64,000 bases of DNA, taken from Blepharisma stoltei (Eukaryota > Ciliophora > Heterotrichea > Heterotrichida > Blepharismidae). Shown here in pieces: positions 8,099 through 23,000 of this stretch. Numbering within the stretch: the first letter of the stretch is position 1; every line of letters starts with the position of its first letter. The DNA lies in NCBI GenBank assembly GCA_914767885.1, contig CAJZBQ010000012.1, positions 338,501 through 402,500 of the forward strand, in the 5' to 3' direction. Both the position numbers and the translations under genes were made by a program. The notes below the pieces were generated by a model that was not told the origin of the DNA, ran no database searches, and saw only the letters and a list, made by a program, of their open reading frames with translations.

Positions 8099-11000
8099 TT
8101 AGTCAATAACTCCATCTCCGATATCAGGCAGCTCGTTATTCACCATACTACGGTTTATTTCTGTTGGATTACTATTGAGGTCTACAACTCTCATATTTTC
8201 TTTCCTATTAACTCTAACCTGGTATTTATTTTGTGGAGGCGGGCTCTTTTGAAGTCCTTCTTTAACAAGCTCATAGCACGTTTTTCCAAAAAGAGCTATT
8301 GACGAAACAGTTAGGATCCCCATAATTGCAATTGCAACTGAAATCAATGTTAATTCAAAATCGCTTTGCATACTTGACGATAGATCAAAGAGGCTAGCAG
8401 ACATTAATCCCATAAAAATCATGGTGCATATTTCACTAAATCACAAACCATCCATGAGTGACAAAAGATGGAGATTAATTTATAATTTAAAAAATTTATA
8501 CACAAATTTATAGATTGTTTTTTTCGAAATTTAAAAGATCCCAATACGCAAAAATTGCAAAGCAATCATTTATTTAATTTGTAATATATATGTTTTTTAA
8601 ATGCAATTAAACAGAATTAGCTAGAGATTCATTATACTAATTATCACATATATAGTACCCCCCCCCTCGTTTGTCGCATTTTCTAGTTTTTTTTTAAGGG
8701 GAAAAAAAAATTTACAGGACCTCGTTTGTCGCATTTTCTAGTGCAAATACATTTGTCGCAATTTCTAGTTTTTTTAATTTTTTTTTGATGTCGCAAATCT
8801 TAGTTTTTTTAAAAAATAGTTTCTGATTAATTTAATTGAGTAATTATAGAGGAGTTTACCTTACATTTGCCTGCAGAGGGTTAGCAGGCCCGAGTCCTTC
8901 CAGTCCTTCCCACTTTACTCTCCCTTTTTAGAGAATAGATTAAATTAGCTGGCTTATTAGCTCCATTCTCCTTGCGCTTCAATGACCTGCCTTTTCATTT
9001 TTCACCTTAAGAATGGAATTTTGCACTTCCTCAAAAGAAATTTCGTCCCATGACTCCTGAATGGCAGCAATTATCTGGCTTTGCTGTCAGGCCTTCTTTT
9101 CTCCACTTTCCTCTTCAAATTGGCCCAGATCATCTCAATTGGATTGAGATCTGGGCTCTTCGGCGATTGAGTCTTCACATCAATCCCGTTTTCTCTGCAA
9201 TATTCCATAGTCTGCCTTGCAGTATGGGCTGTTTGCCCCATCCTGAACGAAGGTGTAGTCTCCATCTAAAGGCTCAATATAGTCCTGGAGAATGTCTCTG
9301 ATATAGACCTGGGCATTGATTGCATACTTCTCCTTCTTTATGAAGAGCATTTTGCCAAAAACGATAGAAATTCCTCCCCAGATCATAATTGAGGTTTTTC
9401 AATTGATAGGCTCTTCAATCGTTGCGTTTATCCCTTCTTTGCACAAATTAGAGTTACGAAAGAGATGCACATAGCACTCATCACTGAAGATCCATGAAGC
9501 GATATCTGAGTCAATCAAAGACCTAGCCCAGGACATTCTCTGCTCTTTATGAGCTTCAGTTAGCTGTAGAACAACCCTCTTCTTCCTATAGACATATCCC
9601 TCTTCTTCAGCTCTTTTCCTAGCTGTTCTTCGCTGATGTTAACTGTCTTTCTTTTGAATTGGGCCCTCAAACTTGCCTTGCTGACAAAGCCTGAATCCTT
9701 CTCACATTCCTTAATGATCTCAGCAAAGTCTTCATCACTTCAATGCTTTAGGGGAGATCTGGATAGTGCCTCTTCTCTTCCAGCCGCTTCGTCAGATTCA
9801 CTCTCAGTATTCTCTGCAGCAATTCGCTCAATAGTCCGTTTAGAAGTCCCCAAGATTGTCGCAAGTTCTTCGTTTTTAAAGAAACCTACGTCAATGATCC
9901 TCTTGACTATGCTCTCTCCATCATTCCACTTGATTTTCTTAGGAGGAGGCGATAGTCCATGGTCCACAAGCTTCCGCCTGAGCTCTAAAGTGTGCTCTTC
10001 AGGATTGAACTTGTTGGTGTAGTGCCTGATCGTCGTCAGGCTCATGTCCTTGCCACAAGCAGCAAGACGCTCTTGGATCTGCTTTGCATTGAGCCTCTCT
10101 CCATAGGCCATGCTTTGAATCATTGCCGGGATTTTTATCGGCTGGTCCTCAATTTCGCGCAACTCCATTAATTAATATGGAAGACTAGAAATTAAGCTAT
10201 CAAATAAGGAAATAGGCATGAAGATAGGGGAATAAGAATGGTGAATGGCAAGTGGTGAGGCTTAAGCAATGGGAGCAGGTAATGGGAAGTAAGCTGTGGG
10301 GATTGAGGAATGGGAGCAAGGATTTTGAAGGAAGAAATGATGAAATTTCACTAACTGATCCCTTGACGAATTTTAATTTTTAGGAATTTATAGAGAGAAA
10401 AAAAAACTAGAAAATGCGACAAGCGAGGTCCTGAACCGATTTTTTTTTGGCTTAAAAAAAAACTAGAAAATGCGACAAATGAGGTCCTGAAAATTTTTTT
10501 TTTCTCTTATAAAAAAAAAACTAGAAAATGCGACAAACGAGGGGGGGGTACTATATATCAAAGTTTTTTTTTTCATAAAAAATTTTTTGTTCACTGGATT
10601 TTTTAGCAAAAATTAGGGAATTTTCCAATGGTTTTGCTTACTCACGGAGAGGGAGAGTAAGAGTGTTAGTGATTTGAAGAATTGGCTCCTCATAAGGACG
10701 ATACCTGATCAAATAAAGCACAGTTATAAATGAAAGCACAGTACTAATTGTAACTTGAGAAGCTGGATAGTCGTTAAGTAGAGCTAAATTCATGATATAG
10801 ATAAACCGTCTTCCGAAAAACAAAGAATAGTATTGGGTGCTCATAAGTCCTTGGTCATTTTTAAACTCATAAAAGAACGAACTTCAAAGTTTTTCGAAAC
10901 CTTTTTCTCTTTCTTGAATTTTCGGCAAATTTTTATATGAGAGCATAAAAAATAACAAAGGAGAAACTGAAGCAAAAGACTAAATAAAATTTACAAAAAC

Positions 11001-14000
11001 TACAAGACATATAATTGTATTAGTAGCTTGAGTCATGTTTCCAAAAGAAAACTAAATACAACTTACGTTTAATAATCCAATAAGTGCTGCAGCAGTAAAG
11101 TCTAAATAGCTTTGGATCCAGAACCTCACAAATACTGACCATTTGTAATTTTTTAAAATTCCAGCTAGTTTTTTAGCTAAGTATCTTTGAGAACAATTTG
11201 ATAGGAAATAAACTACAGGAAGGGATGCTACAATCGCTCCAAGTGCTGTGATAGCGCTCCCAACATTAATTAGAAACAAATCAGTGTCATACCCATATTT
11301 TATTGCTTGAGTATATGGTGCAGTTCCTTGGCTTTTGTCGATGAAATATTCAAATAAGTTAGGCAAATAATAACTGCCATTCATGCTTATAGTTAATTAT
11401 AATAATTATAAATATTCTCAATAGTTACCTTTATTCTATTTTCAGAGAGTAAATAGGATAAGGGTTAATCTTTAGAATCTTTTATGTATTGTAATAAGGC
11501 ATGTCACAAATGCGTAAAATGAATCCGTCATTGGGATTTTGGTAAGGCCTAGATACGCGATGTAATTCAAAATATTCATCATGCTTCATAAGCTAGCAGG
11601 ATTAGGATTGATGAATGAGACTGCTACTGAGCTTCCAATAATTGATTGAACTGCTGCTGTTGTTTGGCTGGTAACTGCGCTAACAGCTTGGCTACTTGAA
11701 TATGGATTGTAATAATAAAGAGCTCCAATCAAAGTGTCATCTTTAAGCAGGGCGTTTGCTTCAGATACAAAATATGTTAAATTTAACAATTTTACAACTA
11801 TTGGAGTTTTGCTGCTAACTTCAATAGAAAAAGATAGTGAAATTGAATAAAACTTGCTGCTTACCTTTTCTATTGTTCATGAGTAATCTGACAAAGAAGT
11901 ATTTTCAACACTGATGCTTAAGTCATATTGAGAAATTATATTCACAAGGTTTTCTGAAAAAGTAAGGTTTAAGGAATTATCGTCATTGACTGCCAAAAAG
12001 GCATCAAAATAGGCTGCATCACAATTAGTTCCGTTATGCCCAATTTTGCAAATGCAAGAATTGTTTTGCGATAATTCGGCAGTATCGATACATGTATAGC
12101 AAATTAATGAATCAAGGCAGGAAGTGCATTTACTCGAGCAGCTTTTGCATATTCCATTAACTGAATATTGGTTTATATCGCATTGCAGGCATTCTTCCAT
12201 GGTTCTATTTAAATAGTATCCGTTATTGCATATGCACTCTCCAGATGCTAAGTAAGCATTTGCCTTGCAACGAAGGCAGGATCCAGCTATAAAATCGTTA
12301 CAGACACTGCAGATAACGTTATTGCACAAATTACAAGTGTTATCGTATCTCACACATCCAAGAGATAAACATTCATTTGTGCAGGAAGAACACTTCATCC
12401 CATCCCAATACTCAGAAATCGGACAATTAGGAATGCAAGCTCCTGAATTGTCTATAGGACATAAAGAGCATTGTGAGCAAGTCAGAGAGTACAAAGATGA
12501 AAAATCAACAGCTTTATTCCAAATTTTAAGATCCCAAATGAATCCGGAGAAATAATTGCCAAATGCTGAACTCGATAAAAGAGATGAACCTATTGTAATT
12601 TTGAAGGAATCTTGTAGATCTTCGAACCAAGAAGAAGCTAAATCGCTTGATATATCCTGACCTGCGTTTACGCTGAAGGAAATTATTTGAGCTGGAGTTG
12701 CAGAAATACCAGAAGAAACTATCAATAAATTTCATTGATTTTGACTAAGACTGTTTGCGCTTGTATATAAAGCAGTTGATCCATCATTTAGCCTTATTTT
12801 TAAAGATGGACTTAGAGAAGATAAACTTAACTTCAAAATTGGCATTGCTGATGTAGAATTTGATTGCTTAGCAAATAAATCACATGAAGTTGCTGCAGGA
12901 TTAAGTCAAATTGAAATAGTGAATTTTGGAGAAAAAATTAAAGGCCTAGAGGATAAAGTCAGATTCATATATGATTTACCTGTAAAAAAGTATCCACGAT
13001 ATTGAGCCGCATAAGGGTCTCTTTCTTGATAATTTGGATAGAAATTTGTATCGTTTCCTGTGCTTACAACAATACTTGATTGAAGATCAATGACTTCATC
13101 TTTTATTTGGTTTGGCTTGAAATTAAAAACATATGCATCTGATGAAGCAATTAAGCATTTATTCACCGACATTGAGTATCCAGTTGGACAGTATTTTATA
13201 CATAAATTTTCTAATAGGTAGCGGCCACTAGAACAAGTTATGCAGCCAACAAATGTTAAGGATAAGCATGAGTCGCAAACATTATTGCAAATTTCGCAGC
13301 TCTCAGAAGAGTTAACCCAAAGTGCATTTGCATTGCATTGGCAAACTGTCCCTGAAAGACTTGCATTTGGTATACAGCTAAGGCAAGCTCCAGAGAAAGT
13401 ATTGCAAGACAAGCACTCCTTAGCTTTGCAAAGTCTACATGTTAAGCCACCTACACAGCCATGGCTGCATCCTGTTTTGCATGGGGTACAAGAAGTTGGA
13501 TAAGTGCTTAAGCTACAGTCACTTAGACATGTCAAACTTGCTGGGCATTGTGAGCAGCCACTACCACAGCCAGAAGTAGCCCAATCAGCTATTGCATGAG
13601 AATCATCGTTATATACTTGCAGGTTTCATATGTATCCTGACCAACCATTGGCTAAGGTTTGATCTGCACCTAAGATCAAGCTTCCTGAAGCACTATCTCT
13701 GAAAAGGCTTGATGTCCCTGATATTTGAGTGCCAACTGAAGCGCCATTAATATAAGACGTGATCTTAGTAGTGCCATCTCCCAAAATTTGCCCAGAAAAT
13801 GAGAAAAAGTTCCAAGAATTGAAAATACTTGAAGACCCTCCTGAAACTGAAATTGTCGTTCCGTCCAATAGTTTAATCGTGAGTGTTGGGACTCCAGCTG
13901 TAAAGCTTATAGAAAGATATACCGACCCATCATATTTTGTTAAAAAGTAGCCATCATTCAAGCCCTTTACCCAAGAAGAGAGAGAAAAGTAAGGGCTAAA

Positions 14001-17000
14001 TTTGAAGTTGGAAATCATATAGCTTGATCCTGTAAAGTAATACCCTCTTTGGATTGCTGGAATAGGGTCATAAGCATCCCAGCTTGGGTATGTATTTGTG
14101 CTATCACTTCCGACAGTAAATCCGCTTACAGTATCAAGGCGAAGCTGATCAATAAGATTTAAATACAGTGCAAGGGATGAATATAAGTCACAGTTATGTG
14201 TCGTAGAGTTTTGTGTGTATCCTGTAGGGCAGCAAGGCACTCATAAAAATTGGATGGCGAATTAACTTACCCTTTTAAACCTACCTGTAACAAGATGGGG
14301 ATTTGGGGATCATTTTAAGCTAGAATAGAGTGAGTGAGATCGCCCAGCCAGTTTATTTGGTCTGATGCAGCACAATGTCGGGCTGACCAACTAAAAGCTC
14401 ACATTGAAGACAAAAATTTTACATTGAGGGAAGATGAACTTAGAAAGGGATAGCCCAGCAAGCTCAAAGAGTGATCGTTGCCAATTGGGAATTGCGTCCT
14501 GGGCTATAAGTTCAGTCTGATGGTAGCCTTCCCAGAAAATTCACTGAATTTTCAGAAAGGGCAACCCCGTTGATGTACGGTACGGTGACCCATCATCTCG
14601 ACCTCCGGAATTCGAGTTCAAGCCCTCATCTGGAAGGAGCAGCATATGGATTTAGTAGTTGAATCGGACTAGCAAGCAAGAGGGTTAAGCTAAAAAGTGA
14701 CGTGAAAAACCGGCATGGCTGGCTGGGAGCTGCTCGATAACAATTTAAGTCAAGCTAAGTAGGCAGCTGGGCTCACAAAGATTATTTATGTAGTAATAAG
14801 AGCTCATACAAGATGAGCATTGATAATAGTTAAGTCCAGTGCATGCAGAACATCCGGTGCTACAAACAACACAGGAAAACCCATCTGATGATAAATAATA
14901 TCCGATATCACACAAGCACACTGATCCTGAAGCATGAATCACACAAGTCGTGCAAAGATTTGTTCCAAACCCAGTGCAGACACTGCAAAGCTTATCATCG
15001 CACACATTGCATGAAACCCCCCTTACACAGCCTAGAGAGCAACTGTTGCAAGCAGAGCATGTTCCTCCAGAGTTTTGATATGATCCAAAATCACAAGTCC
15101 ATAAGCAAGTGCTTCCAAGTCCTGTCCCACAGATATCATCATTTACTTGAGTGCTGAAGTCAGTAATTAGACTATTCCACATGTTGAAATTATATATAAA
15201 CCCTGAGAAGCTGGAAGCAGTACTTTTGCCAATCAGAATAGTTTGAGAAGCGGCATCTCTAAAGATATAATTGCTTGTGCTGCTTGGAGTCCCTGCTGCA
15301 TTGTTTATATAGACTGTAGCTGTAGTAGAGCCTGAAGAGTATGAAATAGCTATTGAATAATATGACCATCCTGAGGAGCTTATTACTCCAGTCGTAATAG
15401 TGGTTGTGATTAAGCTTGGGCTCTCTAGAATAATTGTTGCAGCTCCGCTAGAATTTATAATTAATCTATTTTGCTTTTCGAATAAATCTCCTGCAGTTTC
15501 TACATAAGCCCAAAACCCAAGTGAAAAGCTGTAAGATAAATAAACGTCAATATTTGATTCTAACTTCCCCATTTAAACAATAAAATATAGATAAAATTTC
15601 CATTTTTAGGGTGCATCAAATACTTTGAAATTCGAAAATACAAATTTTAATAAATTAGTTTTGGCCTAATTTAATACGAAAAGCGCAAATAGAATATTAT
15701 TTTAAGTCGTTTTCACACGGAATAAATTCTCTAAAAATAAATTTAAATTCAAAAAATATTGTGTGCAATTTATTTTTTTTTAATTTTTAAAAAATTCTAT
15801 ATAGCTAAGGGGATCTAAATGAGGCTTGAACATACTAATATAAAATTTTTATTTAATGAAAAACTAACAGGAATTTTTGTTCAATTTAAAGGGGTGGAGG
15901 AAGTATTTTCCACTTGAAAAATATAGCCCCCTCTTCTTGGCAGGTATAGGATCGCTGGCTTCAGGACTATTGAAAAACTGATAAGTTGATGAGCTTGTAG
16001 CTGTTGTGAATATACCATACGATCCTGCAAAATTCTGATCGAAAGATTGAGTTATAACTTGAGAAGAAACACTTGTGCAACTCCCACCAAAACCATAAGG
16101 ACACTCATGCAAGCAAACATTTCCAACAAGAGTTTCGCCTGTTGTACAAGCACTGCAGAGAAAATAGTAAGTTCCTGCACATTGAGTACACAAAGAATCA
16201 CAATACTCACAAGTTTGAGAAGATTGAACTCAGAATGCGTTGGAATCGCATGCGCAGACTCCACTTGTTAAAGTAGCTCTGTCTATGCAGCTAGTGCAAG
16301 GTCCATCAAATAGTGTACATTCTTTACATTCTTTCTGCAAGCACAATCTACAAGTCAGAGAACTCCTACATCCATATGGACTGCAGCTTGAGTCGCAAGT
16401 TGTGCATCCACTTGAATAAAACGATCCAAAATCACAGTTATCTGGGCATTTTAGCTCCGAAGGGCAGCTTGAGCATCCACCAACACACCCGGTTGTTTTT
16501 CACTCGTCAAGGTAGTTCGAGTTTGAATTAAATACCTTTAAGCTTCACAAAAATCCAGTGAATCCATTGGTCCCAGACGATGCTCCAATCTTTAAATTGC
16601 CTAAATCAATGAATGGAGATGAGTTAGTGGATAGTTGACTTGCCGAAACAACCCCATCTGTATACAAATATATCTTCATTTTCCCACTGATAATATCACT
16701 TGTGAATGCAATATTGTGCCAACCATTAAAAAGATTTGAAGCTCCACTGACTGAAACAGTTGATAAGTCTTGAAGAGTTATCATTAAAGTAGGAACTCCG
16801 CCACTTGAAAATGAAATATTGAACATCTCGTCACTTCCGTTAATTTTTAGCATTAAGTATCCAGATGAAATAGGCTTAATCCAAACTGTGACTGTAAAGT
16901 AAGTATTTAATATTAGAGAGGTTGATGCCATATAGGAATTGGAAATGAAGTAGTAGCCACGGTATAATGAAGGGACTGGATCAGTGCTTTCAAATGTAGG

Positions 17001-20000
17001 ATAAGTGTTTGTGCCTGAGGAGCCAACTTGGACTCCACTCACTGTGTCTAACTGGATTAGGTCTTGGAACTGAAGACTGAAAGAAAGGTTTGAAACCAAG
17101 GTGCATTGATTATTTGTAGAGTCTTGGGTATATCCTGTAGGACAAACAGAGATGCAGAGTCCAGATATAAAGTAATACATTGTTAAGCAAGAAGTGCATT
17201 GGTAATAGCTTGTACCAGAGCATCCTCCACACCCTGTAGTACAACCCCAAATACATGAAAACCCATCAGCTGCTTGGATATAATTAGCATCGCATGAGCA
17301 AGCTGTTGCTCCTCCTCCTGAAGCATGGTTCACACATTGAGTGCATAATCCTGACCCAAACCCACTGCAAATTGAGCAAAGATGATCATAGCAAATATTA
17401 CAGGAAACACCCTGAGTGCACCCTAAAGAACAGGAATTGCAAGACTGGCAAGCTGCTCCATCATAGTAGTCGCTGATATCGCAAGACCAGAGACAAGAAG
17501 TAGATAAACTTGATCCACAAGGAACCGATAATTTTGACGAAAAATCAGAGATAGCAGTGTACCATAAGCTGAAATAATAAATAAAGCCTTCAAATCCAGA
17601 AGATGTGCTTTTTCCTACATACAAAATATCAGATGAAACATCTCTGAACAGTAAGTTTGTAGATAAAATTGGAGTTTCAGCAACATTGTTAACTGAGGTA
17701 ACAGTTGTGGTTGAGCCTGATAAATAAGAAACTGTTAAGGACAAATAAGACCACCCACTAAAAGTTAAAGATGAAGTAGTGACTGTTGTTGTAGTTTGAG
17801 ATGGGTTTTCTAAGATAATATTGGCTATTCCATTAGAAGCCAATTTAACTCTTGCTTGTTTTTGGAAGATATCTCCATCTGCAATTGTATAAATTCAAAA
17901 GCCAACTGAAAATTGATAGTTCATATAAATGTTCACATTAGCTTGCAAGTATTGCGAACCAGAAAAATACAGCCCTCTTCCATATGAAGGAACAGGGTCA
18001 GAAGAATCTGGGTTAGTGAAAAATTGATAGGTGGAAGCAGAAGTGGAGGTTGTTAATATCCCATAAGACCCTTGAAATATTGTATCAAAACTCTGGTCAA
18101 TTATAGTTGATGTTGAGCTTATGCATGAGAGACTCGCTGTAAAACTGTATGGACATTCATTTAAACAGACAGTGTCAACTAGCACTTTAGTGCCTGTGCA
18201 ATCATTACACTCGAAATAGTAAGTCTTTAAGCAAGTAGAGCACAAATTATCACAAATTTCACAAGTTTCCGAAGACTGAATCCAAAAAGCGTTGGAGTTG
18301 CAAGAGCAAACACCACCTGATAGTCCAGCATTTGTGATGCAGGCTGTACAAGGACCATCAAATAAAGTGCAAGTAGTGCATTCCTTGTTTTGGCAAAGTC
18401 TACAAGTAAGTGAGCTCCTACATCCATAAGGAGAGCAAGATCCTGCACATGTTATACAGGATCCAGAAGAGTAAAAAGAGCCAAATTCGCAACTATCAGG
18501 GCAGATCAGTTCAGAAGGGCAATTTGAGCAGGGACCAGAGCAGCCAGAAGTTTGCCACTCATCCAGAAAATGAGTATTTCCATTGAATAATTTAACGCTC
18601 CATAAAAACCCGATAAAGCTGTTTGCTCCATTAGCATATCCAAGATATAATGAGCCAGCATCAATGAAGGGAGACACGTTGGTTGAGACCTGATTCGATA
18701 TTAAGGATCCATCGGCATAAAAATAAATTTTTGATTTTCCACTTACAATGTCTCCAGTAAAAGCAATATTATGCCAAGCATTAAACAGACTTAATGACCC
18801 TGACAAAGTAACAGTAGATGAATCTTGTAGAGTTAAAGTTATAGAGGGCCATCCAGATGATGTGAATACAATTTTGAACATTTCTGTACTGCCATTCAAC
18901 TTAAGAAAAAGGTTTCCTTGGGCTGAGGGCTTTACCCAGATTGTAACAGTATAGAAAGGAGTGATGATTAAAGAGCTTAAAGACATTAACGATGAGCTTC
19001 CAAAATAATAGCCTCTGAAAATTGAAGGTACAGGATCAGCTGAGTCAGTTCACGATGGATAAGTGTTGGAGCTTGAAGATCCCACAGTAAAGCTATTGGC
19101 AGTATCAAGTTGAATTAAATCCTGCAAAGCAAGTGACACAGGAGTGGTTGAAGATAAAGTGCATAGGTTATTTGTAGAATCTTGATTGTATCCTGCTGGG
19201 CATGAGGCTAAACATAAGCCATTTAAGTAGTAATAGCTTGCTAAACAAGATGTGCACTGATAATACCCAGTTCCTGAGCAACCAGCACATCCTGTGGTGC
19301 ATGCCCAGACACAAGAAAAGCCATCAGCTGAAACTATATAGTTGGTATCACATGAACAAGGAGTTGCCCCTCCTCCAGAGGCATGAGCTACACATAAAGT
19401 GCATAATCCGGTTCCAAAACCTGTGCATTGGGCACACAAAGGATCTGCACAAATGTTACATGATACTGCTCTTCTACATCCCATGCTTCCACAGCTGTTG
19501 CATGACGTGCAAGATGATGTAGCGTAGTATTGGCCTATAGGGCAAGACCAAAGACACGATATATCTAAGCTTGTGCTACACGGAATAGTAAAACTTGATG
19601 AAAAATCAGTAATTGCTGCATTCCATAAACTAAAGTAATAAATAAAACCTGCAAAAGTAGAAGAAGATGAGCTCTTACCGAGATATAAAAAATCAGAAGC
19701 TGCATCCCTGTACAGATAAGCTGCACTTGAAAGTGTCGTCCCTGCAGCTCCATCCTTATACGCAGTTATAGTTGTTGATCCGGATGTATAAATAATCGTA
19801 AAAGAAAGATAAGTCCATCCAGAAAAAGCGGACAAAGCTGTAGTCGATACTATTGCTGTAGTTTGAGAAGGATTTTCTAAGGTTGCTGTTAAAACTCCTG
19901 CTGAGCTGAATGAAAGCCTGGCTTGCTTTTGAAGGATATCGCCTGCTGTTATCACATATATCCATACCCCCACAGACACATTATTGCTTAAATAAATGTT

Positions 20001-23000
20001 TGTATTTGATACTAAATACTGTCCACCAGCAAAATAGAGACCTCTTTTATAAGCTGGAATAGGATCCAATGAATCGGGGCCATTCCAAAATTGATAAGTG
20101 GAAGCTGAAGTTGAGGTTGTAAAAATGCCATAAGTTCCTGAAAAGTTGGTATCAAAACTTTGGTCTATAACAGTTGTAGAAATAGCTGTGCATGATGGGC
20201 TTGCAGAAAACCCGTAAGGACAAGCATTCAAACAAACATTTCCTACAAGAACTGTAGAGCCACTGCAAACGCTGCAAAGAAAATAATAAGTTCCCGTGCA
20301 GGTCGAGCATAAAGCATCGCATAATTCGCATGTTGCAGACGAAGCTACCCAAAAAGCATTAGAATTGCAAGAGCAAACACCTCCTGATAAACTAGCATTT
20401 GTAATGCAAGCTGTGCAAGGTCCGTCAAATAAAGTGCAAGTAGTACATTCTCTATATTTGCACAGTCTGCATGTTTCTGTGCTCCTACATCCATATGGCG
20501 AGCAAGATCCAGTACATGTGGTGCAGGCACCAGAAGATAAAAATGATCCAAAAGAGCATGAATCTGGGCAAAGTAACTCGGATGGACAAGTCGAGCATCC
20601 ACTAGCACAGCCAGATATGATTCATTCATCAGAGTAATGTGTGTTTCCGTTGAATATTTTAAGACTCCACAAAAATCCTGTAAAACCATTAGCTCCATTT
20701 GAAAAGCCTATATATAATGATCCTGAATCTCTGAATGGAGAAATATTAGCTGACAATTGGCTTGAAATTAAAGAGCCATCTGTATAGAAAAGTATTTTTG
20801 TATTTCCACTGATAATGTCTCCTGTAAAAGCAATATTATGTCAAGCATTAAACAGACTTAATGACCCTGACAAGGTAACAGTAGATGAATCTTGTAGAGT
20901 TAAAGTTATAGAGGGCCACCCAGAAGATGTGAATACAATTTTGAGCATTTCTGTACTACCACTCAACTTAAGAAAAAGGTTTCCTTGGGCTGAGGGCTTT
21001 ACCCAGATTGTAACAGTATAGAAAGGAGTGATGATTAAAGAGCTTAAAGACATTAACGATGAGCTTCCAAAATAATAGCCTCTGAAAATTGAAGGTACAG
21101 GATCAGCTGAGTCAGTTCACGATGGATAAGTGTTGGAGCTTGAAGATCCCACAGTAAAGCTATTGGCAGTATCAAGCTGAATTAAATCCTGCAAAGCAAG
21201 TGACACAGGAGTGGTTGAAGATAAAGTGCATAGGTTATTTGTAGAATCTTGATTGTATCCTGCTGGGCATGAGGCTAAACATAAGCCATTTAAGTAGTAA
21301 TAGCTTGCTAAGCAAGAAGTGCACTGATAATACCCAGTTCCTGAGCAACCAGCACATCCTGTGGTGCATGCCCAGATACAAGAAAAGCCATCAGCTGAAG
21401 CTATATAGTTGGTATCACATGAACAAGGAGTTGCCCCTCCTCCAGAGGCATGAGTCACGCATAAAGTACATAAGTTGGTTCCAAAACCTGTGCATTGGGC
21501 ACACAAGGGATCTGCACAAATGTTGCATGATATTGCTCTTCTACATCCCATGCTTCCACAGCTGTTGCATGACGTGCAAGATGATGTAGCGTAGTATTGT
21601 CCTATAGGGCAAGACCAAAGGCATGAAGTAGTTAAGCTAGTTCCACATGGGATTGTAAATTTAGATGAAAAATCAGTTATAGCAGTATTCCATAAACTAA
21701 AGTAATAAATAAAGCCTACAAAAGTAGAAGAAGTAGAACTCTTACCAAGATATAAAACATCAGAAGCTGCATCTCTGTACAAATAAGCTGTATTTGAAAG
21801 TGCAGTCCCCGCAGCTCCATTCTTATACGCAGTTATAGTTGTTGATCCTGTTACGTAAGTGATTGTAAAAGAGAGATAACTCCATCCGGAAAAAGCTGAC
21901 AAGGCTGTAGTTGATGCTGATGTCGTGGTTTGAGACGGATTTTCTAAGGTTGCTGTTAAAACTCCTGCTGAGCTGAATGAAAGTCTGGCTTGCTTTTGAA
22001 GAATATCGCCTGCTGTTATCACATATATCCATACCCCCATAGACACGTTGTTGCTTAAATAAATGTTTGTATTTGATACTAAATACTGCCCACTTGAGAA
22101 ATAGAGACCTCGTTTATATGCTGGAATAGGATCCAATGAATCGGGGCTATTCCAAAATTGATAAGTGGAAGCTGAAGTTGAGGTTGTAAAAATGCCATAA
22201 GTTCCTGAAAAGTTGGTATCAAAACTTTGGTCTATAACAGTTGTAGAAATAGCTGTGCATGATGGGCTTGCAGAAAACCCGTAAGGACAAGCATTCAAAC
22301 AAACATTTCCTACAAGAACTGCAGACCCACTACAAGCACTGCAAAGAAAATAGTAAGTTCCCGTGCAGGTCGAGCATAAAGCATCGCATAATTCGCATGT
22401 TGCAGACGAAGCTACCCAAAAAGCATTAGAATTGCAAGAGCAAACACCTCCTGATAAACTAGCATTTGTAATGCAAGCTGTGCAAGGTCCGTCAAATAAA
22501 GTGCAAGTAGTACATTCTCTATATTTGCACAGTCTGCATGTTTCTGTGCTCCTACATCCATATGGCGAGCAAGATCCAGTACATGTGGTGCAGGCACCAG
22601 AAGATAAAAATGATCCAAAAGAGCATGAATCTGGGCAAAGTAACTCGGATGGACAAGTCGAGCATCCACTAGCGCAACCAGAAGTTTTTCATTCAATATT
22701 ATAAAGAGTATTATCGCTATAGATTTTAAGACTCCACAAAAATCCTATAAAGCCATTAGAGCTTGCCTGGCATCCAATATAAAGCGTTCCTGCATCAATA
22801 AAAGGTGATGCATTAGCTGAAGTAGCGCTGCTTATAGATGATCCATCAATATACATGTTTATAACTGTATTTCCACTTGCATTGACAGTTCCTGTAAAAG
22901 CTATATTATGCCAAGAATTAAATTTACTTGCAGTTCCAGTTAGTGTCACAGTAGAAGCGTCATTAAGTTTAAGCTTAAGTGAAGGATACCCTGATGAGCT

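Larger units (their letters stand above)
8653..10553 (-). mobile_element. Tc1/mariner-type transposon nested in the A-type IES
   Basis: The ends TAGTACCCCCCCC...GGGGGGGGTACTA sit at a TA of the A-type core; a filled-in A copy reads CACTTATATATCAAA at this position. It carries a decayed DDE transposase on the minus strand and iterated terminal repeats. The A-type host sequence resumes on both sides. Confidence 0.8.
8439..10659. mobile_element. A-type IES, 2221 bp, enlarged by a nested Tc1/mariner transposon
   Basis: TA at 8437-8438 and 10658-10659. The right end ACTCTCCCTCTCCGTGAG and the left remnant CACTCATGGATGG are A-type. Outside the nested element about 320 bp remain, the normal A-type size. 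Excision joins I-T-N-T-L to S-E-I-C-T-M-I-F in frame in the giant surface-protein gene. Confidence 0.8.

Noticed and set aside
20296-20637. Plus-strand ORFs of 100 codons or so across 12-25 kb
   Set aside because: They lie antisense to the giant Cys-rich gene, recur at the 2067-bp repeat spacing, and are shadows of its codon composition.
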